From assembly GCA_966211955.1 (NCBI GenBank), contig CBIHOF010000003.1, positions 1-64,000 on the forward strand: a DNA stretch of 64,000 nucleotides, read 5' to 3'. The notes below the pieces were generated by a model. The model saw only the letters and a program-made list of their open reading frames with translations, searched no databases and was not told where the DNA came from. Source of the DNA: Albitalea sp966211955 (GTDB lineage: Bacteria > Pseudomonadota > Gammaproteobacteria > Burkholderiales > Burkholderiaceae_C). Shown piece by piece: positions 49,027 to 58,632 of this stretch. The position numbers and the translations under genes were made by a program. Position 1 is the first letter of the stretch, and every line of letters begins with the position of its first letter.

Positions 49027-50361
49027 ATGAGCATGCACAACAAGGTCGTGTGGTCGCAGGGCATGTTCATGCTGCCGCACCACTTCCAGCAGGAAGCGAG
49101 GCACATCGGCTACTTGCTTGAGATGCGCATGCGCGCCACCGGGCCGCATGCCTGGGGCTTCTTCGAGCTGGCGCTGGACGAGGGGCTGCTTGCCACCGGG
49201 CGCCTGGGCGTGAGCCGCGCCTCGGGCGTGCTGCCCGACGGCACGCCCTTCTCCATCCCGCACGACGACGCGCCGCCGCCCGCGCTCGACGTGCCGGTGG
49301 ACATCAAGGGCGAGATCGTCTACCTCGCGCTGGCCCATGCGCGCGAAGGCGTCACGCAGGTGGCCTTCGATGGCGAGGATGCGCAAGAGCTGCTGCGCTG
49401 GCGTGCGGTGAACGAGGAACTGCGCGACCACACCAACGCAGCCGACGAACCCGAGCCGGTGCAGACCTGCGCGCTCAACGTGCGATTGCTGCGAGCGCGT
49501 GAGGTGACCGACGCATACACGCTGCTCGGCGTGGCCCGCGTGATCGAGCGGCGCAGCGACCACCAGGTGGTGATCGACCGCGACTACATCGCGCCGCAAA
49601 CGCGCATCGATGCGAGCCAGCAGCTCTCCGCCCTCGCCTCGTTGCTGCACGGGCTGATCAGCCAGCGCGCGAAGGCGCTCGCCGCACGCATGGGGCAGCT
49701 GAGCCACGGCGTGTCCGAGATGGCGGATTTCCTCATGCTGCAGGCGCTCAACCGCGCCGAACCGGTGTTCCGCCAGCATGCGCTCGCGCCAAGCGCCCAC
49801 CCGCTCACGCTGTACCTTGCCTGCGTGCAACTAGCCGGCGACCTCGCCACCTTCACGAGCACCGCGCGGCACGCGCCCGAATACCCGCTGTACCGGCACG
49901 ATGACTTGCATGCGAGCTTTGCGCCGGTGGTCGCTGACCTGCGCCGCATGCTGTCCACGGTGCTGGAGCGCAACGCGATGCAGATCGACCTCGTGGACCG
50001 CAGCCACGGCGTGCGCATGGCGGTGTTCCCCGACCCTGAGCTCGCGCGCACGGCGAACTTCGTGCTCGCGGTCAATGCGCAGATGCCGGCCGAGCAGCTG
50101 CGCACGCGCTTTCCGGCGCAGTCCAAGCTGGGGCCGGCCGAGCGCTTGCGCGATCTCGTGAACCTGCAACTGCCTGGCGTGACCCTGCGCTCGCTACCGA
50201 CAGCGCCGCGGCAGCTGCCCTTCCACGCCGGCTTTCACTACTTCGAGCTCGACCGCGGCGGCGAGCTGTGGAAGCAGCTCGAACGCAGCGGCAGCCTCGC
50301 GCTGCACGTGGGTGGCGACTTTCCCGCGCTCGAGCTCGAGCTGTGGGCGATTCGGCAGTGA
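49027..50361 (+). CDS. tssK: type VI secretion baseplate protein TssK
   Basis: 444 residues. It begins MSMHNKVVWSQGMFMLPHHFQQEARHIGYLLEMR, the highly conserved TssK opening. The middle (GRLGVSRASGVLPDGTPFSIP) and the end (FHYFELDRGGELWKQLERSGSLALHVGGDFPALELELWAIR) also match. TssK trimers connect the baseplate to the TssJLM complex. Its stop overlaps the tssL start (GTGA). Confidence 0.95.
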   Translation: MSMHNKVVWSQGMFMLPHHFQQEARHIGYLLEMRMRATGPHAWGFFELALDEGLLATGRLGVSRASGVLPDGTPFSIPHDDAPPPALDVPVDIKGEIVYLALAHAREGVTQVAFDGEDAQELLRWRAVNEELRDHTNAADEPEPVQTCALNVRLLRAREVTDAYTLLGVARVIERRSDHQVVIDRDYIAPQTRIDASQQLSALASLLHGLISQRAKALAARMGQLSHGVSEMADFLMLQALNRAEPVFRQHALAPSAHPLTLYLACVQLAGDLATFTSTARHAPEYPLYRHDDLHASFAPVVADLRRMLSTVLERNAMQIDLVDRSHGVRMAVFPDPELARTANFVLAVNAQMPAEQLRTRFPAQSKLGPAERLRDLVNLQLPGVTLRSLPTAPRQLPFHAGFHYFELDRGGELWKQLERSGSLALHVGGDFPALELELWAIRQ

Positions 50362-51731
50362 TCGACCCTGGCTTGCACAAGAACGCCACCATGGAGCCGT
50401 CCCCGATCCACGACCCGTTCGCCGATCTCGACGAGCAGCAGCGCACGTTCATCAAGCCCAACCCGGGCGGCCGCACGACGATCACGCGGCCGGTCGAATC
50501 GCCGGCCACGATGGAGTCGGCGGCCTCGGACCTGGCTGCACCCGATGACGGCCTGAACCCGCTCGTGGCCCTGGCCAACCGCCTGCTGCTGGTCGTGCCG
50601 CAACTGCGCGCCACGCGCCAGGTGGACGACCCGGTCGCACTGCGCAACTCGCTCGCGCAAGGCATCCGCGACTTCGCCGCGCGCGCCGCCACGCAAGGCA
50701 TCGCCCCCGAGCGCGTGATGGCCGCACGATACGTGCTGTGCACGATGATCGACGAGGCCGCGGCCGACACGCCATGGGGCGGCTCGGGCCTGTGGGCGCG
50801 GCACAGCCTGCTCGCGATGTTCCACAACGAGACCGAAGGCGGCGAGAAGGTGTTCCAGCTGATGGCGCGCCTGGCGGAGGCGCCGGCTGTGAACCTCGAC
50901 CTGCTGGAGCTGATCTTCTGCGCGCTCACGCTCGGCTTCGAGGGGCGGTATCGCGTCGTGGACAACGGCCGCGCGCAACTCGAAGCCGTGCGCGACAAGC
51001 TCGCGCAGATCATTCGCCAGCAGCGCGGGGATCACCCGCCCGCGCTCGCCCAGCACTGGCAAGGCCAGCCCGCGGCGCGCCGCGGTGCGGCAGGCTGGCT
51101 GCCGCTGGCCGCGAGCGCCGCGGCCTCGGTGCTGCTGCTGATGGGCGTGTACCTCGCGCTCACCTTCTCGCTGGGCGCGCGCTCCGACCCTGTGTACGGG
51201 CAGATCCAGAGCCTGCGCCTCACGCCGCCGGTGGTCGCTGCGCCGCAGCCCGCGCCCAAGCCGCGGCTCGCGCAGTTCCTGCAATCGGACATCAAGGCCG
51301 GCCTGGTGGCGGTGCGCGACGAGATCGATCGCAGCGTGGTCACCATCCGTGGCGACGGCTCGTTTGCGACCGGCAGTGCCACGCTGCTGCCCGATCGCGA
51401 AGCGCTCATGGGCCGAATCGCCGACGCGCTCGCGCAGGTCAGCGGCAACGTGCTCGTCACCGGCCACACCGACAGCCAGCCGATTGCGCGCAGTGCACGC
51501 TTCCCGTCGAACTGGCACTTGTCCGAGGAACGCGCGCGCACCGTGCGGGACTTGCTGGTGTCGCGCAGCGTCGCGGCCGATCGGGTGCGCGCAGAAGGCC
51601 GGGCCGATGCGGAGCCTGTGGTGGCCAACGACACGGTGGCCAATCGGGCGATGAACCGGCGCGTCGAGGTCACGCTCTTCGTCGGGCGAGGTGCCGAGGC
51701 CGCGAATCCGAAACCGGCGAACAAGCCATGA
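50358..51731 (+). CDS. tssL: type VI secretion inner-membrane protein TssL with OmpA-like domain
   Basis: 457 residues. DotU domain (about 65-225: NPLVALANRLLLVVPQLRATRQV, RYVLCTMIDEAAADTPWG, FHNETEGGEKVFQLMARL), one membrane helix (about 255-275, AASAAASVLLLMGVYLALTF), then an OmpA/peptidoglycan-binding domain (about 330-447: VLVTGHTDSQPIARSARFPSN, ANRAMNRRVEVTLF). The fused OmpA part anchors the complex to peptidoglycan. GTG at 50358 was chosen for its overlap with the tssK stop; ATG 50391 is possible. Confidence 0.93.
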   Translation: MIDPGLHKNATMEPSPIHDPFADLDEQQRTFIKPNPGGRTTITRPVESPATMESAASDLAAPDDGLNPLVALANRLLLVVPQLRATRQVDDPVALRNSLAQGIRDFAARAATQGIAPERVMAARYVLCTMIDEAAADTPWGGSGLWARHSLLAMFHNETEGGEKVFQLMARLAEAPAVNLDLLELIFCALTLGFEGRYRVVDNGRAQLEAVRDKLAQIIRQQRGDHPPALAQHWQGQPAARRGAAGWLPLAASAAASVLLLMGVYLALTFSLGARSDPVYGQIQSLRLTPPVVAAPQPAPKPRLAQFLQSDIKAGLVAVRDEIDRSVVTIRGDGSFATGSATLLPDREALMGRIADALAQVSGNVLVTGHTDSQPIARSARFPSNWHLSEERARTVRDLLVSRSVAADRVRAEGRADAEPVVANDTVANRAMNRRVEVTLFVGRGAEAANPKPANKP

Positions 51732-54700
51732 TCCAGAAGCTTCTCGGCCTCATCTTCAACCGCTGGGTGCTGGGTGCCGTGCTGCTGCTGGCCCTCGCGC
51801 TCGTGATCTGGATCGTCGGGCCGCTCGTGGCGATTGCCGACGTGCGGCCGCTGGAGACGGAGTTCTCGCGCTGGGTGGCGATCGGCGTGGTGCTGCTGCT
51901 CGTCGCACTCACCGTCGCATGGAAGCAATGGCGAGCGAGCCGCGGAAACGCGAAGGTCGTCAACCAGCTGCTGGCGACCCCGCCTTCGAGCGCAGGCAAG
52001 CAGACTGAAACACCAGACATGCTGGCCGTGCGGCAGCGTTTCGAGCAGGCACTGCAGAACCTGCGCCGCACGCGCATCGGCAGCGGCGGGCTGCTCAAGG
52101 GCTGGTCGGCGCGGCTCGATGGCCGCTACCTCTACGAGTTGCCGTGGTACCTCATCATCGGCGCGCCGGGTTCGGGCAAGACCACCGCGCTGCGCAACTG
52201 CGGGTTGCGCTTTCCGCTCGCGCAGGACGTGGGCGAGCAGGCGGTGCGCGGCGTGGGCGGCACGCGCCACTGCGACTGGTGGTTCACCGACCAGGCCGTG
52301 CTCATCGACACTGCCGGCCGCTTCACCACGCAGGACAGCGACCGCGAGAACGACCGCGCGACCTGGGGTGGTTTCCTCGGACTGCTCAAACGCTCGCGTC
52401 CGCGCCAGCCGGTCAACGGCGTGCTCGTCACCGTCTCCATCACCGACCTGCTCACTCGCAATGCCGGCGAGCGCCGCCAGCACGCGGCCACCGTGCGCCA
52501 ACGCCTGCAGGAGCTGCACGAGGACCTGGGTCTCAAGTTCCCCATCTACCTGCTCGTGACCAAGGCCGACCTGCTGGCCGGCTTCATGGATTACTTCGCC
52601 ACGCTGGACAAGGACCGCCGGGCCACGCCGTGGGGCGCCACCTTCGCGTTGAAGGACGACAACGCGCAAGGCCTGCGGCAATTCGGCACCGAGTTCGACG
52701 CGCTGCAGCAGCGCCTGAACGATGGCCTCGTCGAACGCCTGCAGGCCGAGCGCGATCCGCAGCGGCGTGCACGCATCTACGGATTCCCCGGCCAGTTCGC
52801 CGGCTTGCGCGGCGTGCTGCAGGAGTTCCTCGACGCGGTGTTCTCGCCCTCCTCCTTCGAGGCGCAGCCGATGCTGCGGGGCGTGTACTTCATCAGCGGC
52901 ACGCAGGAAGGCACGCCCATCGACCGGGTGCTCGGCGCCATCGCGCGCGGCTACCGGCTGGAGCGCGCCGTCATCGCGCCCAATCTCGCGAGCGGGAGAA
53001 GCTACTTCCTCACGCGGCTGCTCGGCGAGGTGGTGTTTGCCGAAAGCGGTCTGGCCGGCATCAACCTGAAGTGGGAGCGTCGTCGGCGCTGGCTCGCGAT
53101 CGGCGGCTATGCGGCTGTCGGCATCGTCACCGTCGGCGCGCTGGGTGCCTGGACCGTGAGCTACATCAACAACCGACGCTACGTGGATGAAGTGGCGCAT
53201 CGCGTCGACCAGGTCCGCCAGCTCGTGCAGGCCACGCCCAACCGCGCATCGGCGGACATCCTGCCCGTCGTGCCGGCGCTGGCCGCCACGCGCAGCCTTG
53301 CGGGGCAGGACGGCCCCGTGCCATGGAAGCTGGGCTTCGGGCTGTACCAGGGGCCGAAGCTGGACAACGCCTCGCGCACGGCCTACGACCGCATGCTGGT
53401 GGATGCCGTGCTGCCGCGCATCGGCCTGCGCGTGGAAGAGCAGTTGCGCCTCGCGGGCAATTCGCCCGACAGCGACTACGAGGCGCTCAAGGCCTACCTC
53501 ATGCTGCACGACGCCGAGCGCTTCGAGCCGCAGGCGCTGAAGACCTACGTCGAGTCGGACTGGGATGCGCAGCTCGCCCGCTCCATCGATGCCGAGCAGC
53601 GCGCCGACCTCAGCCGTCACCTGGACGCGCTGCTCGCGCAAGGCGCCGTCGTGTCGCCGCTGCCTGAAGACCGCACGCTGGTCGACTTCCATCGCGCGCG
53701 GCTGGCCACGGTGTCGTTGCCGCAGCGCATCTACAACCGCATGCGCCACCAGGGGCTGGGCGCGGATTTCCCCGAGTTCACCGTGGTCGGCGCGTCGGGC
53801 AACAACGCCGCGCTGGTCTTCACCCGCACCAGCGGCGAGCCGTTGAACCGCGGCGTGCCGGGGCTCTTCACCTACAACGGCTATCACCAGGGTTTCCAGA
53901 AGGCGGTGCCGCGCGTGGCGCAACAACTCGCCGACGAGCAACACTGGGTGCTCGGTGTGACAAACCCGGCGCGCAATGCCGCCGCGATGGTGCGCGCGGG
54001 CGACCCGCTGATCGACGACGTGCGGCGCATCTACCTCAACGAGTACGCGTCCATCTGGGAAGCCTTCATCGCCGACCTGCGCCTGCAGCCCATCACCAGC
54101 CTGCCGCAATCGATCCAGATGTCGCGGCTGCTCTCGTCGTCCGAGAGCCCGCTGCCCACTCTCATGAAAAGGATGTCCAAGGAAACGACCTTGCTCGGCT
54201 CGGGCGACAAGAACGTGGTGCAAAAGACCACCGACAGCGCCAACGAGGTGCTGCGTCGCGGGCGCGAGGCCGTGGCCGATGCGCTGTCGTCAAAGAAAGG
54301 TGAAACCGGGCCGCGCATCGAGAGCCTGGTGGACGACCGCTTCGTCGGCTTGCGTCGGCTGGTCACCGCACCCGAGGGTGGCAAGGCGCCTCTGGACGAA
54401 GCCCTCGCGCTCATCGCCGATGTGAACGTGCAGCTGAGCGCCACGGACACGGCGGTGAAAGGCGGCGCCGCATTGCCGCCCTCGCCCGCGGCGGCGAAGG
54501 TCGCGGTCGTCGCGCCGCAGATGCCCGAGCCGCTGCGCACGATGATGACCACACTCGCACAGACCAGCGCCCATGCCGCGCAGGTGGTGGTGCGCCAGAA
54601 CCTGGGCAACGAGGTGCGTTCGCAGATCGGCGAGTTCTGCCAGCAGGCGGTGGCCGGACGCTACCCGCTGGATCGCTCATCGGCACGTGACGCGACCCAG

Positions 54701-55297
54701 GCCGACTTCGCGCTGCTCTTCGCACCCGGCGGCAAGTTCGAGCAGTTCTTCCAGCAACGGCTCGCCACGCAGGTAGACACGGCCGCACGGCCCTGGCGCT
54801 TTCGCTCGGCCGACGGCCCGCCGCTCGGCACCGATGCGGGCACGCTGCCGCAGTTCCAGCGCGCGCAGGCCATCCGCGAAACCTTCTTCCCGTCGGGCAA
54901 CGTGCCCTCGCTGCGCCTGCAGTTCAAGCCGATCGAGATGGACCCCTCGCTCAAGCAGTTCATCCTCGACGTGGACGGGCAGATCGTGCGCTACGACCAC
55001 GGCCCGCAGATTCCGACCGCCGTGCAGTGGCCCGGGCCGCGGGGGACGACGCAGGTGCGCCTGCAGGTGAGCCCGCCGCTGACCGCGAGCGCCTCGGGCA
55101 TGACCTATGACGGGCCGTGGGCACTGCTGCGACTGTTCGATCGCGTGAAGATCGATTCCACGAGCGCACCCGAACGCTTCAAGGCGACCTTCGACGTGGA
55201 CGGCCGCAAGGCGGTGTTCGAGGTCATTGCCAGCAGCGTGCGCAACCCCTTCCGCCTGCGCGAGCTCAACGAGTTTTCCTGCCCCGCGGGCCTGTGA
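51728..55297 (+). CDS. tssM: type VI secretion inner-membrane ATPase-like protein TssM
   Basis: 1189 residues. Two N-terminal helices (about 12-36 and 49-66), a cytoplasmic GTPase/ATPase-like domain with intact Walker A GAPGSGKT (145-152) and DTAGRFTTQDSDRENDRATW, a third helix near 450 (AIGGYAAVGIVTVGALGAW), and a long periplasmic IcmF/DUF1215-like C-terminus that contacts TssJ. Length is normal for the family. ATGA overlap with tssL. Confidence 0.95.
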   Translation: MIQKLLGLIFNRWVLGAVLLLALALVIWIVGPLVAIADVRPLETEFSRWVAIGVVLLLVALTVAWKQWRASRGNAKVVNQLLATPPSSAGKQTETPDMLAVRQRFEQALQNLRRTRIGSGGLLKGWSARLDGRYLYELPWYLIIGAPGSGKTTALRNCGLRFPLAQDVGEQAVRGVGGTRHCDWWFTDQAVLIDTAGRFTTQDSDRENDRATWGGFLGLLKRSRPRQPVNGVLVTVSITDLLTRNAGERRQHAATVRQRLQELHEDLGLKFPIYLLVTKADLLAGFMDYFATLDKDRRATPWGATFALKDDNAQGLRQFGTEFDALQQRLNDGLVERLQAERDPQRRARIYGFPGQFAGLRGVLQEFLDAVFSPSSFEAQPMLRGVYFISGTQEGTPIDRVLGAIARGYRLERAVIAPNLASGRSYFLTRLLGEVVFAESGLAGINLKWERRRRWLAIGGYAAVGIVTVGALGAWTVSYINNRRYVDEVAHRVDQVRQLVQATPNRASADILPVVPALAATRSLAGQDGPVPWKLGFGLYQGPKLDNASRTAYDRMLVDAVLPRIGLRVEEQLRLAGNSPDSDYEALKAYLMLHDAERFEPQALKTYVESDWDAQLARSIDAEQRADLSRHLDALLAQGAVVSPLPEDRTLVDFHRARLATVSLPQRIYNRMRHQGLGADFPEFTVVGASGNNAALVFTRTSGEPLNRGVPGLFTYNGYHQGFQKAVPRVAQQLADEQHWVLGVTNPARNAAAMVRAGDPLIDDVRRIYLNEYASIWEAFIADLRLQPITSLPQSIQMSRLLSSSESPLPTLMKRMSKETTLLGSGDKNVVQKTTDSANEVLRRGREAVADALSSKKGETGPRIESLVDDRFVGLRRLVTAPEGGKAPLDEALALIADVNVQLSATDTAVKGGAALPPSPAAAKVAVVAPQMPEPLRTMMTTLAQTSAHAAQVVVRQNLGNEVRSQIGEFCQQAVAGRYPLDRSSARDATQADFALLFAPGGKFEQFFQQRLATQVDTAARPWRFRSADGPPLGTDAGTLPQFQRAQAIRETFFPSGNVPSLRLQFKPIEMDPSLKQFILDVDGQIVRYDHGPQIPTAVQWPGPRGTTQVRLQVSPPLTASASGMTYDGPWALLRLFDRVKIDSTSAPERFKATFDVDGRKAVFEVIASSVRNPFRLRELNEFSCPAGL

Positions 55298-55300
55298 GCC

Positions 55301-56005
55301 ATGGCCACTGCAGGCGGACTCCGCGACGCACCCGGCTGGTACGGCAAGCTTTCGTCGCTCGGCGACTTCGCTCAGCGCCGGCTGCCGCCGAGCTTCGTGC
55401 AGGCCTGCGACACCTGGCTGTCTGCCGCGATGCGCGGCGGCCGCGAGCAACTGGGCGAGCGCTGGCTGGACGTGTACCTCACCGCGCCGCTGTTGCGATT
55501 CGCCTGGGCACCGGGCATCGTGGACACCCAATGGTGGTTCGGCCTGCTGATGCCCAGCTGCGACAGCGTGGGCCGCTACTTCCCATTGCTCATCGCGCAG
55601 CCGCGCATGCGTGCACCTGATGACCGCATCGCACTCGATCACCTCGAACTCTGGTACGACCATCTCGCGCACGCGGCGATGGGCACGCTCAACGACGCGG
55701 ACGGCACGGTGGAGTCGTTGGAATCCACGCTTCAAGATGCGCCTGCATGGCCGTCGCCGGCTGGCGCGTCCATGGGGACGCTGGGTTCCGGGCCTCACGA
55801 GCGCCTGCGCCTGCCGCACCGGGCGCCCCTGTCGCGCTGGGTGCCGGCGTATGCGGCTCGCGAGCTGCTGGCGCATCTGTCAGGTTGCAGCTTGTGGTGG
55901 CGCACGGACACGGTGGTTGGTGGTGACACGCTGGATGTCTTGCAGGGGCTGCCGGATGGGACGGGGTTGGTGAGGTTGCTGATGGGTGGCGAAGAGGTGG
56001 AGTGA
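55301..56005 (+). CDS. tagF: TagF, type VI secretion post-translational regulator
   Basis: 234 residues. PGWYGKLSSLGDFAQRRLPPSFVQACDTWLSAAM and DTQWWFGLLMPSCDSVGRYFPLLIAQ are the TagF hallmark segments. TagF represses T6SS firing by sequestering Fha until the threonine-phosphorylation pathway or other cues release it. It lies 3 nt after tssM and ends the plus-strand operon. It converges with the PP2C gene over 75 bp containing half a REP-like repeat (56025-56039). Confidence 0.92.
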   Translation: MATAGGLRDAPGWYGKLSSLGDFAQRRLPPSFVQACDTWLSAAMRGGREQLGERWLDVYLTAPLLRFAWAPGIVDTQWWFGLLMPSCDSVGRYFPLLIAQPRMRAPDDRIALDHLELWYDHLAHAAMGTLNDADGTVESLESTLQDAPAWPSPAGASMGTLGSGPHERLRLPHRAPLSRWVPAYAARELLAHLSGCSLWWRTDTVVGGDTLDVLQGLPDGTGLVRLLMGGEEVE

Positions 56006-56080
56006 GCAACACCGAGCGGCTTTACTCCCTCTCCCCCTGCATTGAGCGGCAGGCGGCACACCCAACACAAGCCCACAAGC

Positions 56081-56854
56081 TCACCCGGCCATCGGCCGAG
56101 TCGCCTCCGACACATCCCCCACCCACACGCCGATGGCGCTGAAGTTGTCCTGCCGCGGCAGCCCGAGCGCTTCGATGTGCTGCTGCATCGTGGCCAGCCA
56201 TTCGTCCGGCGATGACGCATTCGTCAACGCATCGGCGATGGCAGAGGCTTCCAGCCCGCCCCACCAGCCATCGCTGCACAGGAGGTACGCATCGCCCTCC
56301 TCCAGCCCGACCGGTTCGCCAGGCGTGTGCGGCTCGATGACGTCGTCGATGCCGAGCGCCGCGATCAGCTGGTTCTTCTGCGGATGCGCTTCGGCCTGCC
56401 GTGCCGTGAGCAAGCCAGCGTCGAGCATGCGCTGCACGACGCTGTCGTCGGACGTCAGCAGGCTCACGGCACCGCGGCGCGCGCGGTACAGGCGCGAGTC
56501 GCCGACGTGGGACCACAGGGCATGGTCCGACGACGTATCGACCCAGAGCACCACGACCGTGGAATGCATTCGGTCCAGGCCTTCGCCCGATGCCTGGTGC
56601 AAGCGGACCTGGTCGTGTGCGCGGAGCACGGCGTCGGTGAGGCTGTCGGGTGCAAAGGGGCGAGAGGCGTCGTGCAGCGCGGTTTCGATCTCATCGACCA
56701 CGCACCTTGATGCCTGCGCCCCGCCCCGATGGCCGCCTGCGCCATCGGCCAGCACGGCGAACCAGCGCGCGCCATCGCGGCACACACTCACGCGGTCTTC
56801 GTTGTGGTCCCTGCCGCCTGTCTCGCTGCGCGCGGCGACGGTGATGTCGAACAT
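56081..56854 (-). CDS. PP2C-type serine/threonine phosphatase of the T6SS
   Basis: 257 residues. The metal-coordinating motifs are visible: RDHNEDRVSV, LADGAGGHRGG, HVGDSRLYRAR, LCSDGWWGG and DNFSAIGV. It is the PppA/Stp component that dephosphorylates Fha and reverses PpkA action. It begins 7 nt after the FHA gene, in one unit. The start at 56854 was chosen because upstream sequence is the FHA gene. Confidence 0.92.
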   Translation of the reverse strand: MFDITVAARSETGGRDHNEDRVSVCRDGARWFAVLADGAGGHRGGAQASRCVVDEIETALHDASRPFAPDSLTDAVLRAHDQVRLHQASGEGLDRMHSTVVVLWVDTSSDHALWSHVGDSRLYRARRGAVSLLTSDDSVVQRMLDAGLLTARQAEAHPQKNQLIAALGIDDVIEPHTPGEPVGLEEGDAYLLCSDGWWGGLEASAIADALTNASSPDEWLATMQQHIEALGLPRQDNFSAIGVWVGDVSEATRPMAG

Positions 56855-56861
56855 CGGGGGC

Positions 56862-58454
56862 TCACGCCGCGGGCGGCGCCTTGTCGCGCCGCAGACGTTC
56901 GAGCTGCTGCTCGTACGCGGCCAGGAAGGCCTTGCCGAACAGGGTGTGGAAATCCTCCTGCGCCTCGTCGCGGATGGCGTCATGGTGCTGCAGGTACAGC
57001 TCCCACAGCTTGGCCTTGCGGTTCATCGGAAGCACGCTGTCGAGCATGGATTTGCCCACTAGCTTGTCCTCGAGCGCGCGCGGAGAAAAGCGGCCGAGAA
57101 CGCCTTCGAGTGCGGCGCGCGTGCCGGCCATGGTGCCGATGGTGTGGCCGACAAGGTCGTTCATCGCATCGGTCATCGCGGCCGGCCCTGGCAGGAAGCC
57201 GCGCAAGGGCGGTTGCAGCAGCTGCTCCATCGCCGACTGCGCGTCGGGCGAGAACTTCAGCGGGTTGTTGTTGCGTGGCTGGATGACGGTGACCTGGGCG
57301 TGCAACTCGTGGCGCGTGGCCGAACGCACCGCCATCATCTGCAGCGTGCCTTCGACCGCCGTGCGCAGCAGCATTCCGATGACGCGCATGAGGTCGGGGT
57401 TCAGGCCTTGTGGCGGATGAAGGCGAATGCCGGAGCCTTCGCAGAACGCGGTCCACAAGGTCTCTTCATCGGGACTGCTGTCGGCCGTCGGCACCGGCTG
57501 GACCTGAACCGGGCGCGGCGGTGGTGCCTCTTCCAGCGGTGGCGTCTTCGCGGGGTTCGGAGCCGGTGTCTCGGGTTCCACCACCAGCCTTGGAGGAACG
57601 AAGGCGGCGTTCAACTCCGGCGTCTGGTCGGGCAGCGTCTCGGGCGGCAGGACCACGGGCTTGTCCTTGGCGGAGCCGAACAGCGCCAGGGGGTCGGTGG
57701 ACAACGGCGCCGCATCAGGCGCTTGCGGACGGACAACGGCGATGTCGGCCATGAATGCCGCGAGCGGGTCTCTCGATGCACTCGGCTGCAGGCCGAACAT
57801 CTCGTCGATGGACGAGGGTGCGGCGCTCGGGATCAGGTCGTCGAACGCGCCTGCGGGCGCGGGCGCCGCGCTCGCTGCGGGCGACTGGGCAGCAGCCGGC
57901 AAGGCGAACGGATCGAAGTCATCCGGCAACCGTGAGGTGGCAGCCGCCCCGCCCGGGATGCCCGCAACGGCAGGCTTGGCCGCATCGCCGAAGAGCTCTG
58001 CGAACGGATTGCTGCGCGACAGCGGCGCACCAAGATCCGCGCCGGACATCGGCGCTGCATGCGCGGTCGCATCGGGCCGAGCCTTCGATGCCGCGCGACC
58101 GCGTGTGACGGTGGTCGCGTCCTCGTCGCCGCCTGCCGAATCGTCGATGACCTCCAGCAGATAGCCGCCGATGCGCACCTGGTCGCTGTGCATGAGCGGC
58201 GCTGACTCGCCCTGCCCCAAGGCCTGGTTGCGCACGAGGATGGGGTTGGCGCTGCCGACGTTCTTGATGATGTAGCCGCTGCGTCCGGTGCTGATCTCCG
58301 CCTGCTGCCGCGAGATGTGGCGCACCGGGTCGGGCAGCGCCATGGTGTTGTGGTCGGCACGCCCGATCGTGCCGCCATGCCCGTCGAAGTGCGCGGTGAT
58401 GGGCTGTGTCAGCGGCAGGTCGTTGAGCGACACGGCGCGCAGGGTCAAGGTCAT
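56862..58454 (-). CDS. tagH: FHA-domain protein of the T6SS (TagH/Fha)
   Basis: 530 residues. N-terminal FHA domain (about 1-100): GTIGRADHNTMALPDPVRHISRQQAEI, with Gln where the usual FHA His (S-x-x-H) is found. A long Pro/Ala-rich linker (about 105-370) follows, and then the T6SS-specific C-terminal domain (about 375-530: FCEGSGIRLHPPQGLNPDLMRVIGMLLRTAVEGTLQMM, ALEDKLVGKSMLDSVLP). Fha binds phosphothreonine made by PpkA and promotes secretion. A 19-bp motif lies 69 nt upstream of the start. Confidence 0.92.
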   Translation of the reverse strand: MTLTLRAVSLNDLPLTQPITAHFDGHGGTIGRADHNTMALPDPVRHISRQQAEISTGRSGYIIKNVGSANPILVRNQALGQGESAPLMHSDQVRIGGYLLEVIDDSAGGDEDATTVTRGRAASKARPDATAHAAPMSGADLGAPLSRSNPFAELFGDAAKPAVAGIPGGAAATSRLPDDFDPFALPAAAQSPAASAAPAPAGAFDDLIPSAAPSSIDEMFGLQPSASRDPLAAFMADIAVVRPQAPDAAPLSTDPLALFGSAKDKPVVLPPETLPDQTPELNAAFVPPRLVVEPETPAPNPAKTPPLEEAPPPRPVQVQPVPTADSSPDEETLWTAFCEGSGIRLHPPQGLNPDLMRVIGMLLRTAVEGTLQMMAVRSATRHELHAQVTVIQPRNNNPLKFSPDAQSAMEQLLQPPLRGFLPGPAAMTDAMNDLVGHTIGTMAGTRAALEGVLGRFSPRALEDKLVGKSMLDSVLPMNRKAKLWELYLQHHDAIRDEAQEDFHTLFGKAFLAAYEQQLERLRRDKAPPAA

Positions 58455-58523
58455 GGCGTGCTCGTCCCTCTGGCTGGGGTCCGCAAGGTGCGAGGGAATG
58501 GTCCACTGCCGGGGGCTCGCCAG

Positions 58524-58542
58524 CAATGACCGAAAGTCACCT
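58524..58542 (-). promoter_or_regulatory. 19-bp motif upstream of the FHA gene, shared with ppkA
   Basis: CAATGACCGAAAGTCACCT occurs here and again, identically, at 63603-63621, and nowhere else that I can see. Its core TGAC-CGAAA-GTCA is an inverted repeat. It also lies 90 nt upstream of the divergent LysM lipoprotein gene. Confidence 0.6.
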
Positions 58543-58632
58543 GTGCACGCGCCGATTCGGAGGGACACTCGGCGCGTCGCTCCGGTGCATGGCGCGCTCT
58601 TCGCGCGTCCGGCCGACGGAGTCTTCAGGGAA

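Noticed and set aside
51032..54223. Minus-strand open frame of 1063 codons inside tssM
   Set aside because: Antisense shadow of the well-supported tssL and tssM genes, with no recognisable domain.
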